Shown piece by piece: positions 12,601 to 22,129 of a DNA stretch of 64,000 nucleotides. The stretch is taken from assembly GCA_034440575.1 (NCBI GenBank), contig JAOTOL010001525.1:1438805-1502804 (forward strand), given 5' to 3'. Position 1 is the first letter of the stretch. Every line of letters starts with the position of its first letter. Both the position numbers and the translations under genes were made by a program. The notes under the pieces were generated by a model, which saw only the letters and a program-made list of their open reading frames with translations, was not told where the DNA came from and did no database searches. Source of the DNA: Imbricaverruca yamaguchii. Taxonomy: Eukaryota > Arthropoda > Thecostraca > Neoverrucidae.

Positions 12601-13734
12601 ACACCAGGTGGATTAACAATAAAGAAGATGAGATGCGTACACATTGTTCTTCGGGAACGGGCACACGTATGCTTCATATTACTGCGACAAATTCTTCTCC
12701 ACGGGAAATATTCCCTTAATATGCTTTAGCAGAACAAAATTAACATCAGGTAAGACAGTGCCTTTAAGTCTTGTTGACCTACTATCCAAGCCAATTCAGG
12801 TAGATGTTTGAATGATGTAGCAATGTGATGGTGACGTGATGGGAAAAGGGAGTGTATTGTTTTCTGTCATAAAATGTATTTCTGGTGTGCAGTGTTCATC
12901 AGATCGGCTAGACCAACACTACAAAAATCACTGCGCTGAAAACTGTCTCAACCTTGTAAAGTTGGGTGACTGACGGCTTTAGTGGTTGCAGGGCAAGTCC
13001 ATGGAACATTTTAGTCTTGATTTAACGAGAGAAAAATTATAATCATTGTCAATGACAAATACGCTTGCGTTTATCGCTGCAAAAATTTGGTTGGCTTGGC
13101 TCCCGCAACGCGGAAGATGGAATAAGATAGCTAAAATCCTGTATCTTGGTCTCGTGTCACTTTCTTGTATGGTGCTAAATATTTTGTTTACTGTATTCAT
13201 CCAGCTGACTGCTTACTGCCCCATAATTACAACTGCGCCACTCAGTCACTTACCAAGACCAAGGCATACCAAAACATCCGTGGCCAGAGAAAGAATATTT
13301 TGCCATGACGTTTTCACTTGAGAATCAAGGCTATGCAACAACCTTGTGGTGCTTGTGGTAGATGCAGACGTTTGCTGCTTAAAGGCAGTACCAAATACAT
13401 CAAAATGAATGAAATACTTGTTGCCTTATTTCTGAATATAGACATTAAATTTTCGTCACGACTGAACCTCATTATTTTGAGAAATCACTTTCCCCGCTGA
13501 CTTATATTCTGGTACCAGCAACTAAAGATACCATCCCCACCCCACATCCCACATACAGGAGTTGACGAGACTCACCAGGTGCAAGACAGTGTTGACAATC
13601 TCCTTGTCCTCCATCTGTCCGACCTCGACGAGGCCGATCAGAACTGCGAACCGCAGGTCGTCCGGCATAGGCGAGCGCATGATGTCGTCCGAGGTGCGGA
13701 TGCCGCCCGCCTCGGGGTCGTCGGGCTCCGCCAT
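573..13734 (-). CDS. NBEA/rg: Neurobeachin (rugose-type) gene, first three coding exons
   Basis: Three minus-strand exons join in phase to the N-terminal armadillo-like part of neurobeachin: [20 protein letters not shown], then [17 protein letters not shown], then [19 protein letters not shown]. This order matches the start of animal NBEA. Neurobeachins are very large BEACH-domain scaffold proteins that bind protein kinase A and act in membrane traffic and synapse function; the PH-BEACH-WD40 end would lie left of the window. The first coding intron is 12.2 kb and packed with repeats; the second is 559 bp. Splice sites are GT-AG throughout. Identity as the neurobeachin/LRBA group is strong; NBEA versus LRBA cannot be settled from 137 codons. 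Confidence 0.9.
1259..1363 (-). CDS. NBEA/rg: Neurobeachin coding exon 2
   Basis: This is a 105-base, 35-codon exon in phase 0 at both ends. It encodes [32 protein letters not shown], matching the neurobeachin [15 protein letters not shown] segment. The acceptor CAG precedes it at 1364-1366 and the donor GTGGGC follows at 1253-1258. The 69-bp minisatellite begins only about 35 bases upstream of the acceptor, so the branch point and polypyrimidine region abut or enter the repeat. Confidence 0.9.
1399..2843. repeat. 69-bp minisatellite, about 21 units
   Basis: The GC-rich unit, carrying the motif CCGACAGTCGGGGACC, recurs at 69-base spacing (for example 1541 and 1610). Several units carry an extra 18-base partial duplication (TGCTGTCCTAGTCTGACC). 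The left end is more diverged than the middle, which is nearly identical from unit to unit. Because 69 is a multiple of three, one plus frame stays open for part of the array as a 23-residue repeat. The array lies in a neurobeachin intron and no homology suggests it is translated. Confidence 0.95.
2850..3413. repeat. Tandem repeat of about 42-43 bp with degenerate leader
   Basis: From about 3220, units of about 42-43 bases share CACGAGCAGACGTGGGGCAT and ACGATCAGCAAACTCGTG, four to five clear copies. Looser copies with GAGCTGACGT motifs reach back to about 2850. The array is intronic, and the open frames over it are by-products of the periodicity. Confidence 0.8.
3414..3895. other. Intronic stretch without a recognised feature
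   Basis: This AT-leaning, apparently single-copy stretch lies between two tandem arrays in the first neurobeachin coding intron. No conserved exon, tRNA or transposon protein was recognised on either strand. Confidence 0.5.
3896..4390. repeat. 48-bp minisatellite, about 10 units
   Basis: A unit containing CAGCTTGGGTCGCTGTCAGT and TCGGGGCTCTTGTCGGGA repeats every 48 bases. Three central units are near identical and the flanking ones are diverged. Since 48 is a multiple of three and the unit lacks stops, three plus frames and one minus frame are open. The minus frame reads as a 16-residue repeat (EDPDKSP..LTATQAA) within a 201-codon ORF at 3834-4439. That ORF lies inside an intron of neurobeachin on the same strand, so I treat it as a repeat rather than a gene. 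Confidence 0.9.
4391..5829. other. Intronic sequence, no gene recognised
   Basis: About 1.4 kb of neurobeachin intron. A small degenerate repeat built on GACCCAGCACTACTGGT-like units lies at about 4535-4640. ORFs here are short and without recognisable domains. Confidence 0.5.
5846..5899 (-). mobile_element. 54-bp SINE-tail micro-insertion with TSD
   Basis: The insert holds the motif GGCGCATCGACTGCATTGGT, the 3' tail of the local tRNA-derived SINE in reverse orientation. It is flanked by 16-base direct repeats at 5830-5845 and 5900-5915 (CCCGC[A/G]GGATGGAGAG) with one mismatch. It therefore looks like a complete, extremely 5'-truncated retroposition event and not a decayed long element. Confidence 0.75.
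5923..6766 (+). mobile_element. piggyBac-like MITE, copy A (about 844 bp)
   Basis: The left end is TTAACCCTCGCCG at 5923 and the right end is GGTTAG at 6761-6766, probably a mutated GGGTTAA. The body is homologous throughout to 19303-20135 and, inverted, to 18350-19104. Shared landmarks include CGTCTCGG, TGACGTCACTATG, TTCCTTTCCTAGTGGGTAGA and CTAACTCGTTGACCCTAGA. TTAA at the ends followed by CCC fits piggyBac-type elements. No transposase is present, so this is a non-autonomous copy. Family assignment is inferred from the ends only. Confidence 0.6.
6767..7327. other. Intronic sequence, no gene recognised
   Basis: AT-rich single-copy-looking sequence between two transposon copies in a neurobeachin intron. 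I see no conserved protein or RNA gene. Confidence 0.5.
7336..7810 (+). mobile_element. hAT-like MITE with 8-bp TSD
   Basis: The element begins CAGTGATCAATTATTCG and ends CATTATTTTAACCCTC. It is flanked by CAGCAAAG (7328-7335) and CAGCAAAT (7811-7818), an 8-base target duplication with one difference. The body matches the copies at 11464 and 46178 and the edge-truncated copy at 1-290. It encodes no protein. CAGTG termini plus 8-bp duplications are typical of hAT elements. Confidence 0.7.
7819..8803. other. Intronic sequence, no gene recognised
   Basis: About 1 kb of mixed composition in a neurobeachin intron. ORFs of 111-145 codons occur on the plus strand (7905-8240, 7970-8350, 8371-8808). 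They overlap one another in different frames, lack recognisable domains and run antisense within a large intron. I do not call them genes. Confidence 0.45.
8818..8855 (-). mobile_element. 38-bp SINE-tail micro-insertion
   Basis: It contains GGCGCATCGACTGCATTGGT, the reverse-oriented SINE 3' tail. The flanks at 8804-8817 and 8856-8869 are AATGACCAATAACT and AATGACCACTAATT, a 14-base duplication with two differences. No SINE head is present. Confidence 0.6.
8870..10060. other. Intronic sequence, no gene recognised
   Basis: AT-rich intron with no conserved exon, repeat array or transposon protein that I can identify on either strand. Confidence 0.45.
10076..10127 (-). mobile_element. 52-bp SINE-tail micro-insertion with exact 15-bp TSD
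   Basis: The 52-base insert reads as the reverse-oriented SINE tail (GGGGCGTATCGACTGCATCG). It is bounded by perfect 15-base repeats AGTTCAGAGCGCTAG at 10061-10075 and 10128-10142. The perfect duplication defines both ends, so nothing of the SINE head was ever copied here or it was lost without touching the borders. Confidence 0.85.
10143..10555. other. Intronic sequence with a weak AGCTGAACAGCAGT repeat
   Basis: Two to three diverged units with GCTGAACAGCAGT and GGCTTATGGTAGCAGGCAGTGTGA lie at about 10215-10360. The remainder is unremarkable. Confidence 0.5.
10556..10598 (-). mobile_element. SINE-tail fragment
   Basis: Carries GGACGCATCGACTGCATTGG, the reversed 3' tail of the local SINE, preceded by a degraded GTTATTTGTG. 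I could not find a clean target duplication. Borders are approximate. Confidence 0.5.
10600..11091. other. Intronic sequence, no gene recognised
   Basis: Moderate-GC intron stretch. No conserved coding or RNA feature was recognised. Confidence 0.45.
11104..11143 (-). mobile_element. 40-bp SINE-tail micro-insertion with exact 12-bp TSD
   Basis: The insert starts TGGTTGGTTATTTGAG and contains TTAGGGCGCATCGACC, the reversed end of the SINE. Perfect 12-base repeats AATGAGATTTCT flank it at 11092-11103 and 11144-11155. Confidence 0.85.
11464..11944 (+). mobile_element. hAT-like MITE copy
   Basis: Begins CAGTGATAAATTATTATCG and ends ATTTTAACATCTG. The body is homologous to the copies at 7336-7810 and 46178-46651 (for example GACATC..ACTTCTTGATG and TCCATGAC segments). 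A target duplication is not clear here. It encodes no protein. Confidence 0.6.
11945..13575. other. Intron part next to neurobeachin exon 1, no feature
   Basis: AT-rich, apparently single-copy intronic sequence. Short ORFs (for example 13046-13321) have no recognisable domain. Confidence 0.45.
13576..13734 (-). CDS. NBEA/rg: Neurobeachin first coding exon with start codon
   Basis: The start ATG at 13734-13732 opens [21 protein letters not shown] and leads into [14 protein letters not shown] and IVNTVLHL. The latter corresponds to the FAVLIGLIQVGE..IVETVLNL segment of neurobeachins. An in-frame TGA at 13753-13755 with no ATG between it and 13734 supports this start. The exon is 53 codons in phase 0, with donor GTGAGT at 13570-13575. 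The leader before the conserved block is only about 28 residues. GC content is much higher than in the neighbouring intron. Confidence 0.9.
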
Positions 13735-13875
13735 CGTGCACACTCCCCGCGCTCACTGACACTCACTGTCGCCCTCTGGCGGCCAAGCGCGGCACCATCG
13801 CAGCCAGACGACAGCTCGGCTCGTCGAAGGCGCACTTCACACAGCACACGACACCACACCGCGGTGATGAGCCGG

Positions 13876-14205
13876 CGCAGCACCGCCGGACAGCTGCTGA
13901 CTCAGTGCGGCGGCACACACCAGGCAGCTGGTGAAGTGTCAGCACAGCACCGCCGGACAGCTGCTGACTCAGTGCGGCGGCACACACCAGGCAGCTGGTG
14001 AAGTGTCAGCACAGCACCGCCGGACAGCTGCTGACTCAGTGCGGCGGCACACACCAGGCAGCTGGTGGAGTGTCAGCACAGCACCGCCGGACAGCTGCTG
14101 ACTCAGTGCGGCAGCACACACCAGGCAGCTGGTGAAGTGTCAGCGCAGCACCGCCGGACAGCTGCTGATTCAGTGCGGCAGCACACACCAGGCAGCTGGC
14201 GATGC
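13876..14205. repeat. 67-bp tandem repeat just upstream of neurobeachin start, about 5 units
   Basis: Units with GCCGGACAGCTGCTGA and CCAGGCAGCTGGTG repeat every 67 bases (for example 13891 and 13958). Each unit has two CAGCTG hexamers. The array starts about 140 bases upstream of the neurobeachin ATG on the minus strand, so it falls in the 5' UTR or proximal promoter. Units differ at only a few positions. Overlapping minus-strand ORFs are products of the repeat. Confidence 0.9.
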
Positions 14206-17200
14206 ACCTGCAGACAAATTGTCTGCCGTGAGTCAATTCAGTAAGATTTTTGTGTTTCAGTATCATTCAATTTAGCACCTTTTCATCTCAGTATGATCAA
14301 GAAGATCATACCTGGAAGCAAGAGTTTATCTTTGATAATCCTTGGGGGCTGGGGTAATGCATGTAGGCAATGGATGGGCTCAAATCAATTTGGGGGCACA
14401 TCATATATTTTCATGGCAAAAGTGGAATTACTTGGGGATGCAAGACATCATTGAGGGAACAAGGCCCTCAAATATACAATTCAACACCTATAGCAGGAAA
14501 TGCAATAACAATAATTTATTTTGGAAACAATGCTTTGAAAATTTGTCCCTCGAGTACTATTGACGAATTCGGGGGACAAGAGCAAGGCTCACAGCAAGAC
14601 AACAAAGCAGAAATGCTGAAATATCACAGAGTGCAAAGTTGGCCAAATGTGAGGAGACAGTCTGATTCAGCTGACCATACTCACCAAAGGCTAGGATGTG
14701 CCTGTCTGAGTCACCGAAAGTGTGAGTCTAGCATGATGGAGTCTAATGACTTACACATGCACCACAAACTTCATACCAGGTAACTGGTTGAACCTTCCTG
14801 CCCTTGCAACATCATACCGATTTGCATACAACGTGGAGACGGCATGTTTAAGAGTCAATCAACACATAAATGTAAAAGGATGTAAAAGGAAAACATGTAA
14901 ATGTATAAGTGACAAGCATGCAAAGCATGTAAATGTCAGGAACAAGATAGAACCAGGTTCATCACTGCCCTGCTCAGCCAGCAGTGGCTAGGGTGGTCTG
15001 AATCCGCGGAAAAAACAACACAGCCCATAATATGGGATGTCACATTTTTAGGTTAGGCACCCATGAACAGATAGGGGAGACAAATAATTTGGTTCATATC
15101 TGCCATGATGAGCAACTTTGGGAAGCTCGGTCCAGAGAAGGGACATCTATGCTCTAGGTGGTCACCAGTAGTGCACCATCCCAGCCTGACAGCTTCCTGA
15201 CCAGGCTTGGAAACAAAATTACACTGGTCCCTGGATTTGTGCTACCCACAATGTTATCATCGAAAAAAAATTATCTCATTCCTTTTTCTGCTGAGAAAGG
15301 ACTGTAAATTGACTATTTTGATAGGGTTTACATAACTCAATATAAATTACAAGTGTGGATTTCTGATGTGGTGTCACAAACTGAAAGAAAATAGTCCTCT
15401 CAAAATTGGATTACTAGACTATGTTTCACTCCCAATCTAGGATTCAAAATACAATCCAAGTGTTGCTAATGAAGAAAATGTTGTTCAAGATCCGGAAAAT
15501 AAGGTGGGCTCTGGGAAGATTGTTTCCGACTCATAATCAATTCCCGACCATCCTAGAAACACTGCAGTCAAAATTCCAGATCTGATATGTCCACCAAACA
15601 TTCTAGCCCACAATTCACTATGTTCAGATTATCTCTACCACTCAGGCAGTGAGGGTGGGAGGGGCATAATACAAATTGCATTTAAGATCACAAAGATGGC
15701 ATTTAGCTGTCATTTAACAGGGAGAGGTACAATTTGTATTATCTTTATAAAAACAGTGGTTAAGAAAGGAATATATTTGGCTGAAAGCCGGAGGTTTATT
15801 GATGTCCATAAATGTAGGATTGGCCTTCTTAGGTTTTCCAGTTTCAATAAATAGAATGTTGGTTGGTTGGTTATTTGTTGTTATAGTTGTTTATAGTTGT
15901 TGCCTAGCTAAAAGCTCCTTTATGGTGTTATTTTGCTTACATCCTGAAAAGTAAGCATTTCCATAGAAAATGGGTGGTAACATTATCTTAGTCTCATTCA
16001 TGAGCACTGCACTGGAATTATGAATTTAAAGTAGTTCATAAAAACATTGCAGCACAAAATTGCCATCCTTTCCTTAGTATTATGCAGCCTGGTGTATTAC
16101 CTTTGTACCACTTTGATGTATTGTAGTTCATAATTTCCAAAATATCAAAAGCAAAACTCAGCAGATATTTGATGGTCTGAGACTTCAGAAAAGTGCCCTC
16201 ATTTCAAAATCTCAAAAATTGTGTAAAGTTGTTATGAAATGTTTGGGGGAAAATTTTGTTTGGAGGACCATGGTTATAAAGGTGACTAAGATGATGAAAC
16301 CACAACTTTCTGTGTAAATGCTTACTTTCCAAGTTGTGAACAAAATAATGTAAAAAGCTGCTTTGAGTTAGATATGACAGCATAGAAAGAAAGGTTAATA
16401 AATTAATAAAAATGCAGAATAACCTACCCTAATCTAGCCTAGCCTACCTTTGGAGTGATAACAAAAATTGTTAAATGTTAAGCAATTTATTTACTGAAAA
16501 TTGTCAAAATTAAAAAAGAAACCTAGCTTAAGCTGCTTTTCAAGTAAATATCAAGATTTGATGGAATTTTTTCCCCAAATATTTTCTTCCAAACTGTCAG
16601 GTATTGCTGTGCTTTAAGGTGGAAATGATACATGTTTTTACATGCATTTGCCTCCTTAAAGCAAACAAATCAGTCACGTTTGTTTAGGTTAGGTCAGTTT
16701 AGGTTTTTTAAGTTGAAAAATGTTCCAAAAATTTAACAACACAAATTGCAGACAAGTAGTCCCATCATCTTAGTCAACTTCATAAACATTGTATCCTTGA
16801 TAAAAAATCAGTTTAAAATATTAAAAAACATTTCATGACAAATTTAACAATAATTGTGCCCTCCAAATTTATCTTCCAAATTCTGGACCTCCGTAGGAAC
16901 TTTCTACCGACCTAGGTAGGTTGGTAGGGGAGGAGGGGAGGATCTGAACACATTCTGTTTCCTGAACCTTTGGATGTTTCCCACTTCAGCTTGTAAATAA
17001 CAAAAAGATGGCAGTATTCAGAAGTGATGATCCTTTCTCATCCAAAATGTGAGTCTGATCATATAGTTTTACCAATTCTTTGGGTACAAAGCTAGCAAAG
17101 TATATCAGTGCTATTTTCGGCTTCCAAGAGCAGTTGGCTTAAGAAAATCACAAGAAAGTGACTTGAATTTGTTTTCAATTACATCAGCATTCTAGTGGCT

Positions 17201-17530
17201 AGGTACCATTAGCTTGTACCACAACAACTAGAGTGAGGTAATCCTGCACAACAACATTTACATATTCAAAACATGGCACATCACTACTAAATAATCATGT
17301 TTTAAACTTGCTCTTTGTAAGTGGTTACAGGATTTTCATTGAAAAGAACTGTTTGAACATAGATTGCTTGTTCATTTTTGTGTTCAGTAATCTCGGTACA
17401 ATTACTGGTTCGGCAATATAGAAGCAGTAGATATTTGTTGCATCATGTCTTAAGTGTTCTGATTCCCTCTTCCCCTAGATACTCATTAAATATCCAATAG
17501 GTACCTACCTACCTAGGTATCTAGGCCCTA
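14206..17530. other. AT-rich intergenic DNA, no gene recognised
   Basis: About 3.3 kb of AT-rich sequence with few repeats lies between the neurobeachin 5' region and the repeat block at 18 kb. A GGTTGGTTGGTTATTTG run near 15862-15880 resembles the SINE tail. CCTA/AGGT-rich patches at about 16905-16925 and 17500-17530 resemble the larger microsatellite at 27.75 kb. No exon or transposon protein was recognised. Confidence 0.55.
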
Positions 17531-18349
17531 CCTTGGGTACACATCCAATCCGGCGTCGTGAGATTTCCTCAGTCTGCCCTCCTAATTCCTGCTTTTTGGC
17601 ACCGTCGCATCACGACACTCTTATGATTAAGAGCTGCCCGGACTTCATACCTTATCATTCCAAGCACACCGCAACGACGCATACAGCACCACGGCCTTAC
17701 CGGAAACTTTTCCTGCGTGGTCCCCACACACGAAAAACGCAAACTGACCAAACTTCTTCGTTTCTGCGCCAAAATCGTCTAAATATAGAGCCTAGGTTTT
17801 AGTGCAGTCCGATGACTGCACTACGTGTGCCATGTGTTTTCAACCCAGTACTGGAAAGTACAAGTACCAGGGAGACTATATGACAATCATGGGCGAGGGA
17901 AAGTTGGAATCCGGCAGGCACGGAGATTCAGAGAAACTATTGGGATGGACCCGCAATGCTCAAGCAGTTGGCATAAATATAATTTGCAGGTGCTCGCCCA
18001 TAGATCTCACGTGCAAAGGCTCTGCTGGGGGACCAGGGGCACAACCGCAGCCAAGGGAGGATCCAAGAGTTGACAGGGAATGGGAATAATTCCTGCTGGT
18101 TCAACAGTGGGCGTAGGAGGGCAATTCCTGATCGGGTTTGTACAGGGTGATCGTCGACGGGGAACCTTTCTTGATCCAGAGCGATGCTAGGTGGCCATCC
18201 AAGTGCGCCATGTTGCTTGATATGGTGATGATTCGCAGTATGCAGGTGGCCGCGGCTCTCGACAACACCGGCTTGTGGTTCGTGCCGCGGATGGTGGTGG
18301 TCATGGGTGCAACCATTGGGGGGGGGGGGGATGATAGGGAAGACATGTC
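17531..18349. other. Intergenic sequence, no gene recognised
   Basis: Higher-GC stretch with ORFs up to 147 codons on both strands (for example 17937-18380 minus, 18138-18377 plus). They overlap, have no recognisable domain, and run into a G-homopolymer at 18318-18329. I could not support any as coding. Confidence 0.4.
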
Positions 18350-19104
18350 CTCCGCGCGGCAGCGCGCCCAAATTTAGCAAACTTTTTCCCTCATCAATTT
18401 GACATGCGATTCAAATTTTTTAGGTCAGGTCATCTAGGGTCAACGAGTTAGTCAAGGTTAAGTGAGGTCACCTCCAAAAAAGTTCAACCAGTCGCCACGC
18501 CTTAACCGATATGGATATTTTAATAAAACTTTCAGTGTTCGCTTATCTTTACGGATGCAACAAGACGTACGAGTTGAATTTGTCATTTTTTCCATTTTTG
18601 AATACATATAAATTTTGCGTATTTGCCAACTTGCAGTTCAAATAGAGGATTCTGGCGAAAGTAAGCATTTTGTATTAGGGCAAGTTGACATCCAACAACG
18701 CTTATCGGTCTGCTCTACCCATTGGAAAAGGAAAATTAAAGAAAACTTGGAAACTCAATGTGTTGAAATTTCACAAAAAAAATATTTGGGGGGGTGGCGA
18801 AAAAATTATAGCCCTGGACGATTTCGCTGTCCTTTTTCCATTTCTATTTTTCATATATCCCCCAAAATGAACTCCCCAGAGTCAAAAACATACAGTAAGT
18901 CGTGAAAAGTCGTGAAAATCTAGCCCCCTGGTGACGTCACTTTTGGTGTGAAATTGTTTTTGGGGTGGACCCGGACCTTACTCGTCGAGCGCTTTCAGAT
19001 GACTCCTCTTTCGTCGTGCGATGCTTAGTTTGGATTTTAGAGGGGCGTCTTCAACCGCCCCCCAGACTGGGTGAGGATTTGACCGGAAAGACGACGCGGG
19101 TTAA
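18350..19104 (-). mobile_element. piggyBac-like MITE, copy B (inverted)
   Basis: This is the reverse complement of the element at 19303-20135 and 5923-6766: CTAGGGTCAACGAGTTAG at about 18432 mirrors CTAACTCGTTGACCCTAGA at about 19967. On the plus strand its end is GACGACGCGGGTTAACC with TTAA at 19101-19104. The left border is diverged and approximate. Together with copy C it forms a long inverted repeat around a spacer of about 200 bases. No transposase. Confidence 0.55.
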
Positions 19105-19302
19105 CCATCTTCTGTTTTCGCTTGGTGGAAAATTGTGCTTTGCTTGTCACCAAATTTGTATTATTGCCGGGATTTATACGTCTTAGGATGCATTCCCCTG
19201 TTATATATTGGTATATCTAAAACAAATGTGACTCTGGGTGTCCTTGAGTACATTGAAGGTTATTGAGGGAAGTCATGGGTAGCCTTGAGCACGTACTTCA
19301 AG
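19105..19302 (+). repeat. Module K of a dispersed composite repeat, copy 1
   Basis: About 200 bases beginning near TTTTCGCTTGGTGGAAAATT. They match 22130-22304 on the plus strand and 35223-35425 on the minus strand, with landmarks such as GTGACTCTGGGTGTCCTTG and GCATTCCCCTG. This copy is flanked by two inverted copies of the piggyBac-like MITE. Confidence 0.65.
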
Positions 19303-20135
19303 TTAACCCGTGCCGTCTCTCCGGTCAGATCCTCACACCCCGTCTCTGGGTGGGGCGGATAGTAACCCCCTCTAAAATCCAAACTAATCGTCGCACGACG
19401 AGTGAGATGTCATCGGAAGGCGCTCGACGAGTAGGGTCTGGTTGCATCCCCAGAACAATTTCCCCCCAAAAGTGATGTCACTAGAGGGGCTAGATTTTCA
19501 CTTTTCATGACTTACATTATATTTTTTCCTCTGGGGATTTTATTTTGCGGGATATTTGAGATAAAAAAATGAATTAGGAAGAACAACGAATTATACCAGG
19601 GCCATGCAATTCTTTAGCCCCCAAAAATAAAAATAAAATTGTTTTTTGTAATTTCGAAATTTCAAATTTTCAAGTGTTCTTTAATTTTCCTTTTCTAATG
19701 GGTAGAGCAGACCGGAAACGTTGCTGGAAGTCAACTTGCACGAGTAAAAAATGCTTACTTTAGCCAGAATCTTCGATTTGATCTCTAATAGATAAATATG
19801 CAAAATTAATAAGTAGTCAAAAACGGGAAAAAAGACAAATTCCTCTCGTACGTTTTGTTGTATTCCTAAAGATAAGCAAACACTGACATTTTCAATAAAA
19901 TACCTGTATCCGTTAAAGTGTGACGACTGGTTTAACGTTTTTGGAGGTGACTTCACTTGACCTTGACTAACTCGTTGACCCTAGATGACCGGAGTTCAAA
20001 ATGTTGAAGCAGCATGCCAAATTGATGTTGGAAGAGGTATGCCAAATTTTGGGGCGCTCCCTGGCGCCGTTCGTTCACTATCCGCGAATAGCCTGAGGGG
20101 TGACAGTTGAAGACCCCCGAGACGGTACGGGTTAA
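19303..20135 (+). mobile_element. piggyBac-like MITE, copy C (TTAA ends)
   Basis: The left end is TTAACCCGTGCCGTCTC at 19303 and the right end is GAGACGGTACGGGTTAA ending at 20135. The terminal inverted repeats match over about 17 bases with one difference and include the TTAA target. The body is homologous to copies A and B. ORFs inside (for example 19681-19956 minus) have no transposase similarity. TTAA target plus CCC-starting repeats is the piggyBac signature; it is inferred from the ends. Confidence 0.7.
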
Positions 20136-20245
20136 CGTCGTATTCGTATTCGTATTCGTATTGAGTGACGAGTTCGCCAGAGGTGTATTTGTATTGACAT
20201 CGGCATTCAGCGACGGATTTATGATCGTTCGAATCAATTACCAGA
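20136..20245 (+). repeat. Module D of the composite repeat, copy 1 (ATTCGT-rich)
   Basis: Opens with four tandem TATTCG-type hexamers, then GTGACGAGTTCGCCAGAG and CAGCGACGGATTTATGATCG. Matching segments lie at 22305-22390 (plus) and 34055-34205 (minus). Confidence 0.65.
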
Positions 20246-20284
20246 CATGCTTCTGCCTGTACTGAACACGCTGGAAGGGATTGC

Positions 20285-21050
20285 ATAGGTCATTTAACGG
20301 TCAAGGTTCAACGCAAGCCGGTTTCTTCGGTCGTCTCCAATTTCATTTTTCTCCCAAATCTGCACAAATCTGGTATCAAGCAATAGCTTGTGGTGATCCG
20401 TCGTGCAAGACTTTAAATCGGTACATGTCAAGGTCAAACTTCTAGGTCAACGGTTAGCTTGAATTATTAGATGGCGATATTGAAGGGACATCGATCGAAC
20501 GCGAGATTCCGTTGTACTAGCTTCAATTTTCATCAAATGAGGGTCATTCGACGTGGCTTGCTATGCAGTATCAGAGTGCTAAGCAATCTATTTTTTCAAG
20601 GACAAGAGCTAAGCTGATCCGTCGATCGCCTATTTTGTTTTGGTTTTCTCTCAAACCTATCCAAATCTGATATCAAGCAATAATCAGTGGTGAACACTCT
20701 AGTAACGTTTCAAATCGGGACAGGCCAAGGTCAAAGGTTTGACTTAGTTATTCGATGTCCCCGCGTTTCGTCGCTATGGCTTCAATTTGCAGAAAGTGGA
20801 TGCCATTCGTGTTGTGTCATTCGTGTTGGCTTGTGAAGTACAGAAAGTTGAAATTTAGAAACATTCTTGCCGGATCAAAATTTAAGCTGATCTCTTCGGT
20901 CGCTCCACCTTTTTTTTGTCGTTCTCGCTCAAGCCGACCCAGATTCACTACCAAGCGACAGTCCATGGTGAACCCTCGAGCAACATTTTTACACTGGGAT
21001 ATGTCAAGGTCAAACCTAAAGGTCAAAGGCTAGTTTGAATTTTACGAAGT
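20285..21050 (+). repeat. Module E: tandem units of about 285 bp, copy 1
   Basis: Two and a half to three diverged units share TTCGTCGCTATGGCTTCAA, TCATTCGACGTGGCTTG, TCTGATATCAAGCAATA and ATGTCAAGGTCAAA. The last motif falls at 20426, 20723 (mutated) and 21002, giving spacings of about 280-297 bases. The same unit occurs inverted at 32600-34030. No coding potential was recognised. Confidence 0.75.
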
Positions 21051-21129
21051 CCGGGGGGGCGGGGCGGGGGGGCATAGCGTAAGTTGCAGGGTATGCACCA
21101 CCCTCGTCCATACCATTTATCCTCCCTGG

Positions 21130-21605
21130 TTGTCATTGCATCGAAATGTGTCCCCGTAAAACAGGGAAGCATGGGAAGGGAAATTGCTTGTTCATATTTG
21201 CTACCATAAAGTCGTCGTCCGACATTTTATGTTTTTCCTGCTACAATGTTTAACATACTTAGAGCATTGCTCTTTGGTGATCACGAAATCTGGGGCAGCT
21301 AGACATGCGACATAAAGCTAAACGTTCATAGGTAGTGATAAGCAGTGTAACTAGCTAAATTTCGTGGAACATTTAGTCCCTAAAATATCATTTTTAGCAA
21401 TGGTAAATCTGAAAACCGAAATGCGCTTAACATTGAATTCAGGTGTCTTAAAATGATATTGAAAAAGAAGTCACTGAATTCCAAGGGTCTGTTTTCGGGG
21501 GAGGGGAGGGAAGGCGGGCCTACGTTCTTCTGTCCTGTTCAAACTCACCTCGTCCTGGGTTTGTCCCCCCCCCATTTCGAATCCGTGGTTACACCTGTGG
21601 TGGTG
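21130..21605 (+). repeat. Module F of the composite repeat, copy 1
   Basis: About 475 bases with landmarks AAGTCGTCGTCCGACATTTT, GCATTGCTCTTTGGTGATC and CAATGGTAAATCTGA, ending in a C-run and ATTTCGAATCCGTGGTTACA. It matches 23390-23770 (plus) and 31560-31960 (minus). Confidence 0.7.
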
Positions 21606-22129
21606 ACCGGTGGGGCGCCGTGACCGACGACCTCACCGAAGAGCTGTCTAGCTCGGTGATCCCGCTGACGAACACCTTGCATGAACAGCTGACTAGCTGG
21701 TCACCGCCGGCCGTCACCATCGGTGAGGACGCCATCCTGGACGGGAGCCACGACGACGCCCGGGCGGATGCCTGAAGTGAGACCGGGCCTGAATGACGGC
21801 AAGAATGGGTGCAATATCTGGGGGTTGAGGGACATCGTCTTCCCCAATTCCTGAAAAGTAGCGATTTGTCCCGCTCAATTCTTTTCCGTGCACCCTGTCC
21901 CCCAACCTCAGCTACTGAAATACCTGTGTATGATGGCCGCAAAACTATAATTCATCATTATAAAGTGAAAATATCTATGTAAGAGAATCAGCAAAGTACG
22001 GGAAGTCGATCTAGCCAGTCGGCAGGATTCACAGGCTATTTGTCATCACGAAATTTCCGAGTGGTAAATCAGCAAGCGTTATAATTTTCTGACCCCAGGC
22101 CATTCCGCAATAACAAAAACCTTGACCAT
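21606..22129. other. Sequence between composite-repeat copies
   Basis: A GC-rich segment (21606-21790) precedes ordinary AT-rich DNA. The overlapping 117-codon minus ORF at 21589-21942 has no recognisable domain. Confidence 0.4.

Noticed and set aside
13638..14266. Minus ORFs upstream of neurobeachin exon 1
   Set aside because: They are created by the 67-bp repeat and are separated from the conserved exon by an in-frame stop.
17937..18380. 147-codon minus ORF and the 79-codon plus ORF on the opposite strand
   Set aside because: They overlap on opposite strands, contain a G-homopolymer, and show no domain or splice context.
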